Source of the DNA: Rappaport israeli
GTDB lineage: Bacteria > Pseudomonadota > Gammaproteobacteria > Cardiobacteriales > Cardiobacteriaceae
Reading direction: 5' to 3'
Assembly: GCF_001888055.1 (NCBI RefSeq)
Contig: NZ_LXHZ01000022.1
Span: forward strand, 186,001 to 250,000
Length of the DNA: 64,000 nt
Shown here: positions 27,854 to 37,493 of the stretch, piece by piece
Layout of the letters: each line of letters begins with the position of its first letter
Numbering within the stretch: position 1 is the stretch's first letter
Translations under genes and position numbers: made by a program
The notes under the pieces: generated by a model
Database searches by the model: none
What the model was told of the DNA's origin: nothing
The model's input: only the letters and a program-made list of their open reading frames with translations

Positions 27854-29190
27854 CGTCTGCGTCTATGCCGTTGGTAAGGGCGACGCGTATCTTGCAAAGC
27901 TGCTGCCTGCGCTATAAGCGCTACCGCCTGAGAATCCTCTTGCACACGTTGCCAAAACTCCGCCCAAGCCTCTACTGGCTCGCCTGCGCTTTGTCGTACC
28001 AATAAAAAATCATACGCCGCGCGAAAGCGTCGATGCTGTAAAACATTAATCATCTTCTCATCATTTAACATCGATTTTTTAAATCTGCGTCCTTGCTGAG
28101 CGTAACGCTCAAATAATAATTGCAAACGCGCCTGCAACGCCCAAATATCTCGAATCATAGTTTTAAAACGCATCGGAATCGCCACACGTTCACTCGCTGC
28201 AATCAATACCAAATCAATCGCCTCATACATTGCGCTATGCCAACTGCCCCGCTCTTTTAACAACCCCTGATATTGCAACTGATAAATCGGCCACAAAATT
28301 GCCGCCAATAAAAATGCCACTGTTACCGACTGACCATTTGCAATACGCTCATCCGTATTGCGCAAAGCAGTCTCCACCATCTGCTGACTATAGCGCGCAA
28401 AATCTACATTAGGATGAGCAAAAGAGGTTTGCGTATCTGGGAATAACACCGCAAATAAATCATAGCGCTGTAAGGATTCAAAACATCTCAGACCATAACC
28501 GCCTAAAAATAGTTTTTGCACCTCATCAAATAACCTAGCTGATGGTACCGCTTTTAACAACTCACGTTTTTCTCTAATAGCACGCTCTGCCTCACCTTCT
28601 AGCGCCATCGACAATTTCGCGGCAAATCTTGCTGCACGCAACATCCGCACAGGATCTTCCGTATAGCGCTGTTGCGCCTGCCCAATTAAAGCAATTCGCC
28701 CAGCTTTGATATCCTCCATAGCGCCTAAATAATCAATAATTTTCTGTGCGCGCGCATCATAATAAAGCGCATTAATCGTAAAATCGCGCCGAATCACATC
28801 CTCTTCAATCGTGCCATAATGATTATCTTCCAGTACATTCCCATAGCGATTACTGACCACCTCCTCCTGCGCCTGCGCACGAAACGTCGCCACCTCAATC
28901 ACATCACGATAAAAATAAATATGCGCCAAGCGAAAACGTCGCCCAATCAGACGACAATTACGAAACAACCCCTTCACCTGCTCAGGGCGAGCATTTGTTG
29001 CAATATCAAAATCCTTAGGCATCAACCCCAACAATAAATCGCGCACACAACCACCCACCAAATACGCCTCAAATCCCGCGTCATTTAACGTTTCTAAAAC
29101 CTCCAACGCCCGCTCATCTAATTGTTCTAACTTAATTCCATACGCCTGAGCATCATAAAAACTAGGCGTTAATTTTGCGGCTTCTTCCAT
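27850..29190 (-). CDS. pcnB: Poly(A) polymerase I
   Basis: 446 residues. Nucleotidyltransferase head with YLVGGCVRDLLLG, catalytic DFDIAT, RRDFTINAL and the neck motif TEDPVRMLRAARFAAKL. A C-terminal Arg-rich tail (RRPYQRHRRRR) fits the RNA-binding end of PcnB rather than CCA-adding enzymes. It adds poly(A) tails that mark RNA for decay. Upstream of folK and translationally coupled to it. The start at 29190 has the usual N-terminal length. Confidence 0.93.
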   Translation of the reverse strand: MEEAAKLTPSFYDAQAYGIKLEQLDERALEVLETLNDAGFEAYLVGGCVRDLLLGLMPKDFDIATNARPEQVKGLFRNCRLIGRRFRLAHIYFYRDVIEVATFRAQAQEEVVSNRYGNVLEDNHYGTIEEDVIRRDFTINALYYDARAQKIIDYLGAMEDIKAGRIALIGQAQQRYTEDPVRMLRAARFAAKLSMALEGEAERAIREKRELLKAVPSARLFDEVQKLFLGGYGLRCFESLQRYDLFAVLFPDTQTSFAHPNVDFARYSQQMVETALRNTDERIANGQSVTVAFLLAAILWPIYQLQYQGLLKERGSWHSAMYEAIDLVLIAASERVAIPMRFKTMIRDIWALQARLQLLFERYAQQGRRFKKSMLNDEKMINVLQHRRFRAAYDFLLVRQSAGEPVEAWAEFWQRVQEDSQAVALIAQAAALQDTRRPYQRHRRRR

Positions 29191-29492
29191 GCCGACCTCA
29201 CCAGTTTGTTATGCATTTAACCTACGTTGCATAAATTACGCTTGGCCTTTTTGAGCGCCGCAATAGAATCATCACACACATTTTTATCTCTATTGACAGC
29301 CTCTTATCCACTTTGTTCTACCATTCCATAAAAACTCTCAAGCCTTTCAAATCAACTGACAGATACTCCTCACAGCATCTGATTTATCTAGAATTTAAGG
29401 AATAGTCTATTCGCCCAGATTTGCGAAAAGCCAATTAGTCGCACATCTTCAGCGCTTTTTTAAACACTCAACCACCTAAGCTCATCAACCTA
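29191..29492. other. Intergenic region upstream of pcnB
   Basis: About 300 bases between the nuclease stop and the pcnB start. It should hold the pcnB promoter. I see no good open frame, tRNA or repeat; a small inverted repeat around CAGAT...ATCTG (near 29360) is the only structure noted. Confidence 0.5.
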
Positions 29493-30128
29493 TTAATGAT
29501 AACGTCGCCATGTTTTTGGGTCTTGATGATCTCCTGCCTTTTGCCATACACCGAGCTTCTCCTTTTGCGCTTGTTGTTGAGCCTGCTTATAGCGTTTTTG
29601 CGTCTTACTATCGGCATAAGCAACAGCATATCCTTCGCGCACCATCTGCTCATTAATATTTCTTTCTTTGACATACAACTCACCCAACATCCGCTGATAA
29701 AAATCCAAACCATAGAACTTAATCCGCACCTTATCAGGCAACGCCATCGCAAGCGCCTTCTTAGCCCGTTCACCATAAGGCGCTTGCTTCATCTCAGGCG
29801 CATCAATGCCATACAAACGCACCATAATGCGCTCCTGCTCGCACAGCGCCTTAATCGAATCTCCATCAACAACCACAATATCCCCACACACCGCCTCCTT
29901 TTGCGCCAAAAGCGCCTCTGAAGCGCGCTGTGTAGATTGCTTAGGCGTTTTTTCATTCGACACACAAGACACCGCAGCTATTCCCATCGCCGTCAATAGC
30001 AAAATAGCAGGATAACCCTCTAAATAACGTTTTAATCCTGTTTGTTTTTGCAATTGATTCAATTGGCGATAAAAGCGCTTAGTATCTTTAAGAAAACGTT
30101 CTGCTTGTTTAAAATTATCTGATTTCAA
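29493..30128 (-). CDS. Membrane-anchored thermonuclease-family (SNase) protein
   Basis: 211 residues. A charged N terminus and one membrane helix at about 40-56 (YPAILLLTAMGIAAVS) precede an SNase domain: VVDGDSIKA, MVRLYGIDAPEMKQAPYGERAKKAL and LDFYQRMLGELYV, which supply the usual Ca-binding Asp residues and the catalytic Arg/Glu/Arg set. It likely degrades nucleic acid in the periplasm. The start is doubtful: the frame opens at TTG 30128 after an in-frame stop, with no ribosome site and no nearby ATG. Confidence 0.8.
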   Translation of the reverse strand: MKSDNFKQAERFLKDTKRFYRQLNQLQKQTGLKRYLEGYPAILLLTAMGIAAVSCVSNEKTPKQSTQRASEALLAQKEAVCGDIVVVDGDSIKALCEQERIMVRLYGIDAPEMKQAPYGERAKKALAMALPDKVRIKFYGLDFYQRMLGELYVKERNINEQMVREGYAVAYADSKTQKRYKQAQQQAQKEKLGVWQKAGDHQDPKTWRRYH

Positions 30129-30280
30129 TGGTTTTATTATTCAGTCGAGTTTAATTTAATGCCATGCAAAAAAGCGCGCTTGTTGTAACGCATTACAGTC
30201 ATCATGCTTATTTTTGCAAAATTTCAGCAAAACTATTTTAAAGCCATCTCCATAGCAAGGCATAGCTCAAAGTACTACAG

Positions 30281-30305
30281 AAAAACGCCGATAAATCGGC
30301 GCTTT
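30281..30305 (-). terminator. Terminator of ihfB
   Basis: On the minus strand CGCCGAT-2-ATCGGCG (30286-30301) is followed by TTTTTCT, 41 bases after the ihfB stop. Confidence 0.85.
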
Positions 30306-30346
30306 GCAAATCGCTGTTGCATAAAAGCATTTTTTACGCAACACAC

Positions 30347-30631
30347 TTATAACGACTCATCCACGCGCTCACGCAATTCCTTACCAGCACGAAAATACGG
30401 GATAGACTTAGCAGGAACATCCACCGCCTCGCCTGTTTTTGGATTACGCCCAACACGTTTGTCACGATGATGTAAAGAAAAACTGCCAAATCCTCTAATT
30501 TCAACCCTATCGCCTTTTTCAAGACTTTGACAAATACGCTCTATCATCAACTTCACCGCGCCTTCTACTTCTTGGGCGCGCAATTGAGGATATTTCATCG
30601 CCAAGCGTTCAATGAGTTCAGATTTTGTCAT
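30347..30631 (-). CDS. ihfB: Integration host factor beta subunit
   Basis: 94 residues, DNA-bending HU/IHF fold. It has the beta-arm motif [15 protein letters not shown] and [15 protein letters not shown], and starts [11 protein letters not shown] as IhfB does. It pairs with IhfA to bend DNA at specific sites. It lies immediately downstream of rpsA, its conserved place in gammaproteobacteria, and distinguishes IhfB from IhfA or HU. SD AGGAG precedes the start. Confidence 0.96.
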   Translation of the reverse strand: MTKSELIERLAMKYPQLRAQEVEGAVKLMIERICQSLEKGDRVEIRGFGSFSLHHRDKRVGRNPKTGEAVDVPAKSIPYFRAGKELRERVDESL

Positions 30632-30652
30632 GTAACACTCCTTTTAGAATAG

Positions 30653-30699
30653 ATTGCCGTCATAAAGACGGCAATCGTAACCTATTTGCTTGCAAATAG
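30653..30699 (-). repeat. Two perfect hairpins between rpsA and ihfB
   Basis: CTATTTGC-2-GCAAATAG (30682-30699) and ATTGCCGTC-5-GACGGCAAT (30653-30675), both without a T run. They are candidates for mRNA stabilisation, processing or partial attenuation between the two cistrons. Confidence 0.6.
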
Positions 30700-30719
30700 T
30701 CCCAGGCTCTTTTTTAGGA

Positions 30720-32399
30720 TTATTCTTTTTCCACGTTATCTAACTGCTCTTTAAAGATATCACCTAAAGAAGTACCGCTATTAGATTCTTTACGCGTGTA
30801 ATCTTTGATAACCGCTTTTTCTTCTGCAACTTCTTTGGCACGCTTAGACAACTGAATCGTTTTATTTTTACGGTCTACATTAATCACGTTTGCCTCAACC
30901 TCATCGCCAACACTTAGCAAAGTGGTTAAATCTTCAACGCGTTCAATAGCCGCTTCATTTGCGCGCAAAATACCCGTAATATCTTCTGCTAACTGTACAA
31001 CAGCTTGTTGCTCATCTACCTCAACCACAGTTCCTTTAACCGTAGTACCACGACCATTAGTGGTTACAAAAGTTGCAAATGCATCTTGTGATAATTGCTT
31101 AATTCCTAAAGAAATGCGCTCACGCTCAGCATCGATTGCTAAAATAACTGCTTCAACTTCCTGACCTTTTTGGAAATCACGCACAGCTTCCTCGCCTGAA
31201 TCATCCCATGACAAATCAGACAAGTGAATTAAACCATCAATGCCACCATCTAAGCCGATAAATACGCCAAAGTCAGTAATGGATTTAATTTGACCTTCGA
31301 CTTTATCGCCTTTGTTGTAGCGTTTTTCAAACTCTTCCCAAGGGTTAGATTGACATTGTTTCATGCCTAAAGAAATACGACGGCGCTCACTATCAATATC
31401 CAAAATCATCACGTCAACTTCTTGACCAACTGCTACAAATTTACGTGGATTAACGTTTTTATTTGTCCAGTCCATTTCAGAAACATGCACCAAACCTTCA
31501 ACGCCATCTTCAATCTCAACAAAAGCACCATAATCAGCAATATTGGTCACTTTACCGCTGGCTTTGCTATTTACTGGATAACGCTCAGTAATATCTGCCC
31601 AAGGATCATCGCCTAATTGTTTTAAGCCAAGGGAAACTCTTGCGCGCTCGCGGTCAAATTTCAATACTTTTACTTCTACCTCATCGCCAATATTAACAAC
31701 CTCTGAAGGGTATTTAATGCGTTTCCAAGCCATATCGGTAATATGCAGCAAGCCATCAACGCCCCCTAAGTCTAAGAACGCGCCGTAGTCGGTTAAATTC
31801 TTAACCGTTGCCTTAACAATATCGCCTTCTTGTAAGTTTTTGAGGATTTCTTCGCGCTCTGCTTTGTATTCATGCTCTAGCACTGCGCGACGTGAGACAA
31901 CAATATTATTGCGTTTTTGGTCAAGTTTGATGATTTTAAACTCGATTTCTTTCCCTTCAATGAAGCCTGCATCTTTAACGGGGCGCACATCAACCAATGA
32001 ACCAGGAAGAAAAGCTTTCACGCCTTCAACGTCCACAGTAAATCCGCCTTTAACGCGACTAGAGACCAAGCCAGTAATCGTTGCTTCTTCGCTGAATTTT
32101 TTCTCCAGCTCACCCCAAGTGCGAATGCGTTGAGCTTTTTCATGCGAAATGCGCGTTTCGCCAAAGCCATCTTCTAACGCTTCTAAGGCAACTTCAACCT
32201 CATCGCCAACGCTAACGGTTAGCTCTCCCTTATCGTTAGTAAACTGTTCAACAGGGATTAAGCCTTCAGATTTTAAACCTGCGTTTAAAATAACGAAATC
32301 TTTTCCAATTTCAATGACTTCTGCGGTAATAATAGAACCTGGCTTTAGTTCGGTTTGTTCAATACTTTTTTCAAATAAGTCGGCAAATGATTCTGACAT
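30720..32399 (-). CDS. rpsA: 30S ribosomal protein S1
   Basis: 559 residues, six S1 RNA-binding repeats, as in E. coli S1 (557). The repeats are visible as the recurring GxVxxxxxxGxFVxxxGxxGLxHxS pattern, for example [37 protein letters not shown] and [20 protein letters not shown]1 recruits mRNA to the small subunit during initiation. It sits between cmk and ihfB in the conserved cmk-rpsA-ihfB order and lies on the inferred leading strand. Confidence 0.98.
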   Translation of the reverse strand: MSESFADLFEKSIEQTELKPGSIITAEVIEIGKDFVILNAGLKSEGLIPVEQFTNDKGELTVSVGDEVEVALEALEDGFGETRISHEKAQRIRTWGELEKKFSEEATITGLVSSRVKGGFTVDVEGVKAFLPGSLVDVRPVKDAGFIEGKEIEFKIIKLDQKRNNIVVSRRAVLEHEYKAEREEILKNLQEGDIVKATVKNLTDYGAFLDLGGVDGLLHITDMAWKRIKYPSEVVNIGDEVEVKVLKFDRERARVSLGLKQLGDDPWADITERYPVNSKASGKVTNIADYGAFVEIEDGVEGLVHVSEMDWTNKNVNPRKFVAVGQEVDVMILDIDSERRRISLGMKQCQSNPWEEFEKRYNKGDKVEGQIKSITDFGVFIGLDGGIDGLIHLSDLSWDDSGEEAVRDFQKGQEVEAVILAIDAERERISLGIKQLSQDAFATFVTTNGRGTTVKGTVVEVDEQQAVVQLAEDITGILRANEAAIERVEDLTTLLSVGDEVEANVINVDRKNKTIQLSKRAKEVAEEKAVIKDYTRKESNSGTSLGDIFKEQLDNVEKE

Positions 32400-32428
32400 G
32401 GATAATACTCTAGTGTGTTTTTACACGA

Positions 32429-33111
32429 TTAAATTAATTGTTTCTCTGTCAAAAGCGCTAATACTTTTTCCAGAACCTGTGACGCGCTGTAATCTTGCGT
32501 GTCAATAATTACCGCATCGGCTGCAGGCTTATGCGGTGAAACCTTGCGCTGTGCATCGCGTGCATCGCGTTCGGTAATCTCTTGTTTGAGGGCGCGTAAA
32601 CTATCACACTCCTCTTTTTTATTCAACTGTTTAAAGCGCCGTTGCGCGCGCACTTCTGCGCTAGCGGTTAGATAAATTTTTAAATCTGCCTGCGGAAAGA
32701 CCACTGTTCCCATATCGCGCCCATCGGCAACAAGAGCCAAAGGCATTGCAAATTGGCGCTGAAATTCAAGCAAAGAGGTGCGCACTTCGGCATAAGCGGC
32801 AATTTTGGAGGCAATATTGGCGCAATATTCACTGCGAATCTCTTCGCCTACACTTTGCCCATTTAACAATAGGCGATAGGTTTTATCTTGATACTCAAAC
32901 TCTAGTTGCATGGTTTCAAGCAATGCGGCGACTGTTTGAGGGTCGGCATTTTCTTTGCCAGATTTAAGCGCTTCTAGCGCTAATGCGCGATATAAAGCCC
33001 CACTGTCTAAATACGCCCAATTTAATTTTTGTGCCAACGCCTGACACAATGTTCCCTTGCCCACGCCACTGGTCCATCTACCGTTACTACGGTGCGTTTA
33101 GTCGACTTCAT
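32429..33111 (-). CDS. cmk: Cytidylate kinase, one-base break near the N terminus
   Basis: As read, the long frame begins at GKGTLCQAL, losing the first half of the P-loop. Starting from the ATG at 33111 (overlapping the aroA stop by 14 bases) the other frame gives MKSTKRTVVTVDGP; one base missing between 33069 and 33070 joins them into VDGPSGVGKGTLC, a complete Walker A. The restored 227 residues equal E. coli Cmk. Other motifs: DGRDMGTVVFP and ERDARDAQRKVSPHKPA. It phosphorylates CMP and dCMP. Because the gene is normally essential, a consensus error is the simplest explanation. Confidence 0.93.
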
Positions 33112-34432
33112 AGGCGCTTACCTGCATTCCTACTCTTTGTGCTAACTGGCGAAATGAGGGAAACGAAGTTGCAACATTGGCACAATCTGCAATCACAATC
33201 TCTGCCTTGGCGCGAATTGCCGCAACAGCAAAACTCATTGCAATACGATGATCACCCACACTATCGACCTCCCCGCCTTGACAATATTCTCCCCCTTCGA
33301 TTTCCAGCCAATCCTCTGCGCTATTACACCGCACGCCCAAATGCGCCAACCCTGTTGCCATTGCCGCCAAGCGGTCACTTTCTTTTACGCGCAACTCGCC
33401 AATCTCTCTAGCGGTGGTTTTTCCTTTGGCAAAACTGGCGGCCACAAAGATAATTGGAAACTCATCAATTGCAATAGGCACGTAGTGGGTGGGAATATCA
33501 ATGCCGTGTAACTGTGAGGCGCGCACCCGAATATCTGCAACAGGCTCACCGCCAACCTCGCGCCTATTTATTAACTCAATCTTTGCGCCCATCGCCTTTA
33601 AAATATCAATCACAGCAGCACGTGTTGGATTAATCCCTACCTGTAAAATTAAAATATCTGCCTTCGGTGCGATTAATGCCGCCACTATAAAAAACGCCGC
33701 GGACGACACATCCCCTGGCACGGTGATAGAAGTCGCGCGCAAGGTTTGCCCCCCTTGAATCGACAACGTATTCCCCGCTTGTTCAACTTGCACCCCAAAC
33801 CCACGCAACATGCGCTCACTGTGATCACGACTTGCGCCACATTCCACAATCTGCGTTATACCATCGGCATATAATCCTGCTAACAACAACGCTGATTTTA
33901 ATTGTGCGCTCGCCACAGGCAGGGTGTAGTGGATTGGTTTAAGCGCTAGGCGCGCCCCTGCTTTGCTCTGACCTGTAATAGAAATCGGTGCAGTTCCTGC
34001 TTCAGATAATGTCATTTCTGCGCCCATTTGTCGCAAAGGCGTGGCGACACGTTGCATAGGGCGCTTCATCAACGACGCATCGCCAACCAATACACTATTA
34101 AACGTCTGACCTGCCAACACACCAGACATCAAGCGCATGCTTGTGCCTGAATTTCCCACATCCAGCGCTTTTTCTGGCGCTTGCAAGCCAAACAATCCCT
34201 GCCCATGAATAATCACCTCGCCTGCGCTTTTATGCTCAATGGGCACTCCCATTTGTGCAAAAGCGCGCAAAGTCGCCAAACAATCCTCTCCTTCTAAAAA
34301 TCCTGATACCTGTGTAATGCCTTCTGCCAAAGCGCCCAGCATAATCGAACGGTGAGAAATTGACTTATCCCCAGCAACGGTAATCTCCCCAGCCAAACTA
34401 GAAACCGGATTGCTCCGCCAATAAACCATCAT
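33098..34432 (-). CDS. aroA: 3-phosphoshikimate 1-carboxyvinyltransferase (EPSP synthase)
   Basis: 444 residues. The substrate-binding motifs GDKSISHRSIMLGALAEG and LDVGNSGTSMRLMSGVLAGQ near residues 20 and 90, then RDHSERMLRGFG and KESDRL, place it firmly. The GNSGTSxR loop carries Gly-Thr rather than the Ala of class II glyphosate-tolerant enzymes, but the class cannot be set by eye. It forms EPSP in the chorismate pathway. Its ATG overlaps the tyrA stop and its stop overlaps the cmk start, so tyrA-aroA-cmk are translationally coupled. Confidence 0.96.
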   Translation of the reverse strand: MMVYWRSNPVSSLAGEITVAGDKSISHRSIMLGALAEGITQVSGFLEGEDCLATLRAFAQMGVPIEHKSAGEVIIHGQGLFGLQAPEKALDVGNSGTSMRLMSGVLAGQTFNSVLVGDASLMKRPMQRVATPLRQMGAEMTLSEAGTAPISITGQSKAGARLALKPIHYTLPVASAQLKSALLLAGLYADGITQIVECGASRDHSERMLRGFGVQVEQAGNTLSIQGGQTLRATSITVPGDVSSAAFFIVAALIAPKADILILQVGINPTRAAVIDILKAMGAKIELINRREVGGEPVADIRVRASQLHGIDIPTHYVPIAIDEFPIIFVAASFAKGKTTAREIGELRVKESDRLAAMATGLAHLGVRCNSAEDWLEIEGGEYCQGGEVDSVGDHRIAMSFAVAAIRAKAEIVIADCANVATSFPSFRQLAQRVGMQVSAYEVD

Positions 34433-35331
34433 AAAGGCAACTCCTGTTGATAATGAACATCTCGCGCTAATTTGGCGCGCGTAAAAATCGTTTCAATTTC
34501 TGCTGCCTCTCCCAGGGACAACAACTGCTCAAACGCCTGCAAGCGTTGACGATACTGCGCCAACAAATCCTGCAACACCACCGCATTATGCACACACACA
34601 TCTCGCCACATTATCGGTGAACTTGAGGCAATGCGCGTAAAATCGCGAAAACCACCCGCAGCGTAAGTAAAAATCTCATCATGATGCAAATCTTGATTAA
34701 GCATATCCACCAATAAAAATGCCAACACATGCGGCAAATGACTGGTTGCCCCCAACACCTCATCATGATCAGCAATAGACAAATACGACACCACCGCTCC
34801 TGCAGCATGCCATAACCGACTCACCACACCAAGCGCTGCATCATCTGTTTGCGCCAGCGTTGTGATAATAACCTTATGGCGGACAAACAGCGCCCCATCA
34901 GCAGCTTCCACACCGCTTTTCTCTCGCCCAGCGATGGGGTGCGCTGGCACAAACCAACTCGGCACTTCTCCATAAGCCTGCACCATCGCCTCCAACACAG
35001 ATGATTTTGTACTCCCCACATCCGTTACCACCGCGCCTGCTTTCAAACTCACCGCCTTTAACTGGCGACACACCGCAAACAACGCATCTACTGGCGTTGC
35101 CAATACAATCACATCCGCTTGCGCAAGTGATTCCATCTCCCCTAGCGCATCAATCACCCCAAGCTCTAGCGCTTGATATAAATTTGAGCGCACCGCATCA
35201 ACCCCAATAATCCTATCCACCACCCCAGCCGCTTTTAATGCCAGCGCCAACGACCCCCCAATCAATCCCACACCCACAATTGCCACCACCCCCAAAGACG
35301 CCAAACCCGCTTCACCCTCAACCTCAGCCAT
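34429..35331 (-). CDS. tyrA: Prephenate dehydrogenase
   Basis: About 300 residues from the ATG at 35331 (GGGGCGG before it; the TTG at 35349 is rejected). NAD-binding fingerprint VGVGLIGGSLALALK, then the substrate loop TDVGSTKSSV, PAHPIAGREKSGVEAA and the catalytic-region HDEVLGATSHLPH. It is a stand-alone dehydrogenase with no chorismate mutase part, converting prephenate to 4-hydroxyphenylpyruvate for tyrosine. It leads the tyrA-aroA-cmk-rpsA-ihfB run. Confidence 0.93.
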   Translation of the reverse strand: MAEVEGEAGLASLGVVAIVGVGLIGGSLALALKAAGVVDRIIGVDAVRSNLYQALELGVIDALGEMESLAQADVIVLATPVDALFAVCRQLKAVSLKAGAVVTDVGSTKSSVLEAMVQAYGEVPSWFVPAHPIAGREKSGVEAADGALFVRHKVIITTLAQTDDAALGVVSRLWHAAGAVVSYLSIADHDEVLGATSHLPHVLAFLLVDMLNQDLHHDEIFTYAAGGFRDFTRIASSSPIMWRDVCVHNAVVLQDLLAQYRQRLQAFEQLLSLGEAAEIETIFTRAKLARDVHYQQELPL

Positions 35332-35442
35332 AATACCGCCCCAATCCAAGCAAAAACGCCATTTTACCCATCAAAAGCCTTTGCGACTAGATAAAAACCA
35401 CCTCACAAAACCAATCCATACCAACCCTAGCCTCAACCATAC

Positions 35443-35474
35443 AAAAAAAGCGCTGCCAGCCAAGCCAACAGCGC
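35443..35474 (-). terminator. Terminator of the DUF4198 gene
   Basis: On the minus strand an 8-bp stem, GCGCTGTT / GGCAGCGC with two G-U pairs, is followed by seven T. It lies 110 bases after the DUF4198 stop, so the aromatic operon below must have its own promoter. Confidence 0.75.
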
Positions 35475-35585
35475 AATGAATAAATCACGAAAAACTATTT
35501 ATTTTATTATCTTTTTAAAGCCATGGCAGTGACCACCACACGCTAAAAAGAGTCTCCTAACAAAATAAACAAACTCACCGCATGA

Positions 35586-36317
35586 TTAATCTTTATGCTC
35601 ATCATTTACAAAAGAAAAAGTCGCGGTATAGCTAATTCTATCCGCTTTAGCCTTTTCAGCTTCAGAGGGTTCGACTTTATAGCTGGCGGCAATAACATTT
35701 AATCCTTGATTGCGCACAGCAATTTTTGCCTTTCCTTCAGCGTTAGTCTTTGCAACAACTGTTTCACTATCGCCCACATAATCCCCAATAATGTCTACCC
35801 CTTCAACTGGTTGACCTTGATAGTAAACTATCACTTCCACTTCATCTCCCATATGGCTTTCTAGCGCCTCAACCTGAGGCAAAACCACTAATGGCAAGCT
35901 AGACAAATCAGCAAGCGCTGGTAAATGATGCGTATGCCCAACCACCCCTATCGCTGTTTTAACAGAATGACTCGCCGATTCAGCTTCTTTCACTTCATTT
36001 TTAGGTTGATTAACCCATTTGCCGTCTTTTTGTTTTGTCCAATAGCCGTTATCCATCACCAACGCCACACTAGCAAAACCTTCTTTAGCAAAACGGACAT
36101 TCTGCCCTGTTTTCTCCACTTTTACATCAACCGCTTTACCATCCTCATCAAACGCTTGTACAAACGTTACTTTCTCAGGATTGTATGCCTCATCGCTTGC
36201 ACCATGCCCATACACCACCGTTGGCACGTCTAATCGTTGCGCAATCCAAGCGCCATGCGACCAAGCCAAAGGCGCTGTTAATGCGAGTACCGCCGTTAAT
36301 ATTACTTTCTTTTGCAT
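35586..36317 (-). CDS. DUF4198 family periplasmic protein, putatively iron-regulated
   Basis: 243 residues. A signal peptide ends near LAWSHG; the mature part is a beta-rich, Ig/transthyretin-like protein with a Gly-His start (HGAWIAQRLD), the TKQKDGKWVNQPK segment and GHTHHLPALAD, a His-rich stretch that could bind metal. DUF4198 proteins often accompany metal or haem uptake. A Fur-like site and an extended -10 precede the gene, supporting iron control. It interrupts the usual gyrA-pheA-tyrA-aroA order. Exact function is unknown. Confidence 0.75.
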   Translation of the reverse strand: MQKKVILTAVLALTAPLAWSHGAWIAQRLDVPTVVYGHGASDEAYNPEKVTFVQAFDEDGKAVDVKVEKTGQNVRFAKEGFASVALVMDNGYWTKQKDGKWVNQPKNEVKEAESASHSVKTAIGVVGHTHHLPALADLSSLPLVVLPQVEALESHMGDEVEVIVYYQGQPVEGVDIIGDYVGDSETVVAKTNAEGKAKIAVRNQGLNVIAASYKVEPSEAEKAKADRISYTATFSFVNDEHKD

Positions 36318-36348
36318 TGTTTTCTCCTGTAATTGCTGGAGCGCGAAT

Positions 36349-36396
36349 TTTATAACATCACAATACTAAATGCAAGTAAAAATGATTCTCAATAAA
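36349..36396 (-). promoter_or_regulatory. Fur-like box and promoter of the DUF4198 gene
   Basis: The minus-strand 19-mer at 36378-36396 agrees with the Fur consensus (GATAATGATAATCATTATC) at 13 of 19 positions by my count, including the core TGAGAATCATT reading. Just downstream are TTGCAT (36375-36370) and extended TGTTATAAA (-10 at 36354-36349). The box abuts the -35, a usual repressing position. Confidence 0.5.
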
Positions 36397-36409
36397 GAAC
36401 CTAGCGCTA

Positions 36410-37488
36410 TTAATAATCTTCTAACGCTTTTGGATAGCTGCCCAACACTCGAAACAAACTTGCTTGTGCGCGCATTTCTGCAAACAAATCTTGCAACTGT
36501 GATTGATGCCCTTCTAAATCAATAAAAAACACATACTGCCATTTATCTTGTTTATTAGGGCGCGATTCAATGCGCGTCATATTCACACCATAACGTTCAA
36601 TGGGCTGCAATAATTTATACAGCAATCCTGGTCGATTATTAGCAGATACCAAAATGCTTGTTTTATCATGCCCTGATATCCCCACCTCTTGTTTACCCAA
36701 CACCAAAAATCGCGTGGTATTGTGCAACTCATCTTCAATGCGCGATAACAAAATAGGCAATTGATAATAATCAGCAGCCGTTTTTCCAGCAATCGCGGCA
36801 GCATTGGGTTCATTGGTTGCGCGCCTTGCTGCCTCGGCATTGCTATTTACCGTAATCAACGTTGCATCAGCCAAATGCTCTGCCAACCAACCGCGACACT
36901 GCGCCAATGATTGCGCATGCGAATAAACCACCTTAATATCATTTAAATCAGTGGCATGCGTGAGCAAATATTGCTCAATCGGCATTTGCACCTCACTACA
37001 AATAGTCAGCGGCGAATGCATCAAGCGGTCTAATGTATGCGTAACCATGCCCTCTGTCGAATTCTCCACTGGCACAACACCATATTGGCATTCATCATTC
37101 TCCACCGCCAAAAACACCTCACCAATACTGCGTTTAGGTAAGGTCATCACCGCTTGCCCAAATTGTTTTAACGCTGCTGCTTGTGTAAATGTTCCCTCAG
37201 GGCCTAGATAAGCAACATTTAACGGCAATTCTAACGCTAAGCATAGCGACATAATCTCGCGAAATAAGCGCATCACCTGCGCATCTGGCAATGGACCCTC
37301 ATTAAGCGCTTTAATCCGTTCTAATACCTGTCGCTCACGCTCAGGGCGATAAAAATACCTTGTTTACCTTCGCTTGCTATTTTCGCCTCACCAACCGCCT
37401 GCGCACAGCGCGCACGTTGTGAGAGCTTTTGCAAAATTTCTGCATCAAGCGCATCAATTTGTTGGCGCAACTGCGTTAAATCTGCCAT
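36410..37488 (-). CDS. pheA: Chorismate mutase/prephenate dehydratase (P-protein), one-base break
   Basis: ATG at 37488, six bases after the gyrA stop, with GAGAGGGG before it. The N-terminal frame gives the AroQ chorismate mutase LRQQIDALDAEILQKLSQRA; the rest (from GPLPDAQV) is in another frame. One missing T in the A5/T5 run at 37351-37355 restores IFYRPERERQVLERI. The 359-residue product then has the dehydratase domain (YLGPEGTFTQAAA, VPVENSTEGMV) and a C-terminal ACT domain (NRPGLLYKLL, ESRP) for phenylalanine feedback. It makes phenylpyruvate from chorismate. Confidence 0.93.
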
Positions 37489-37493
37489 TGTTT

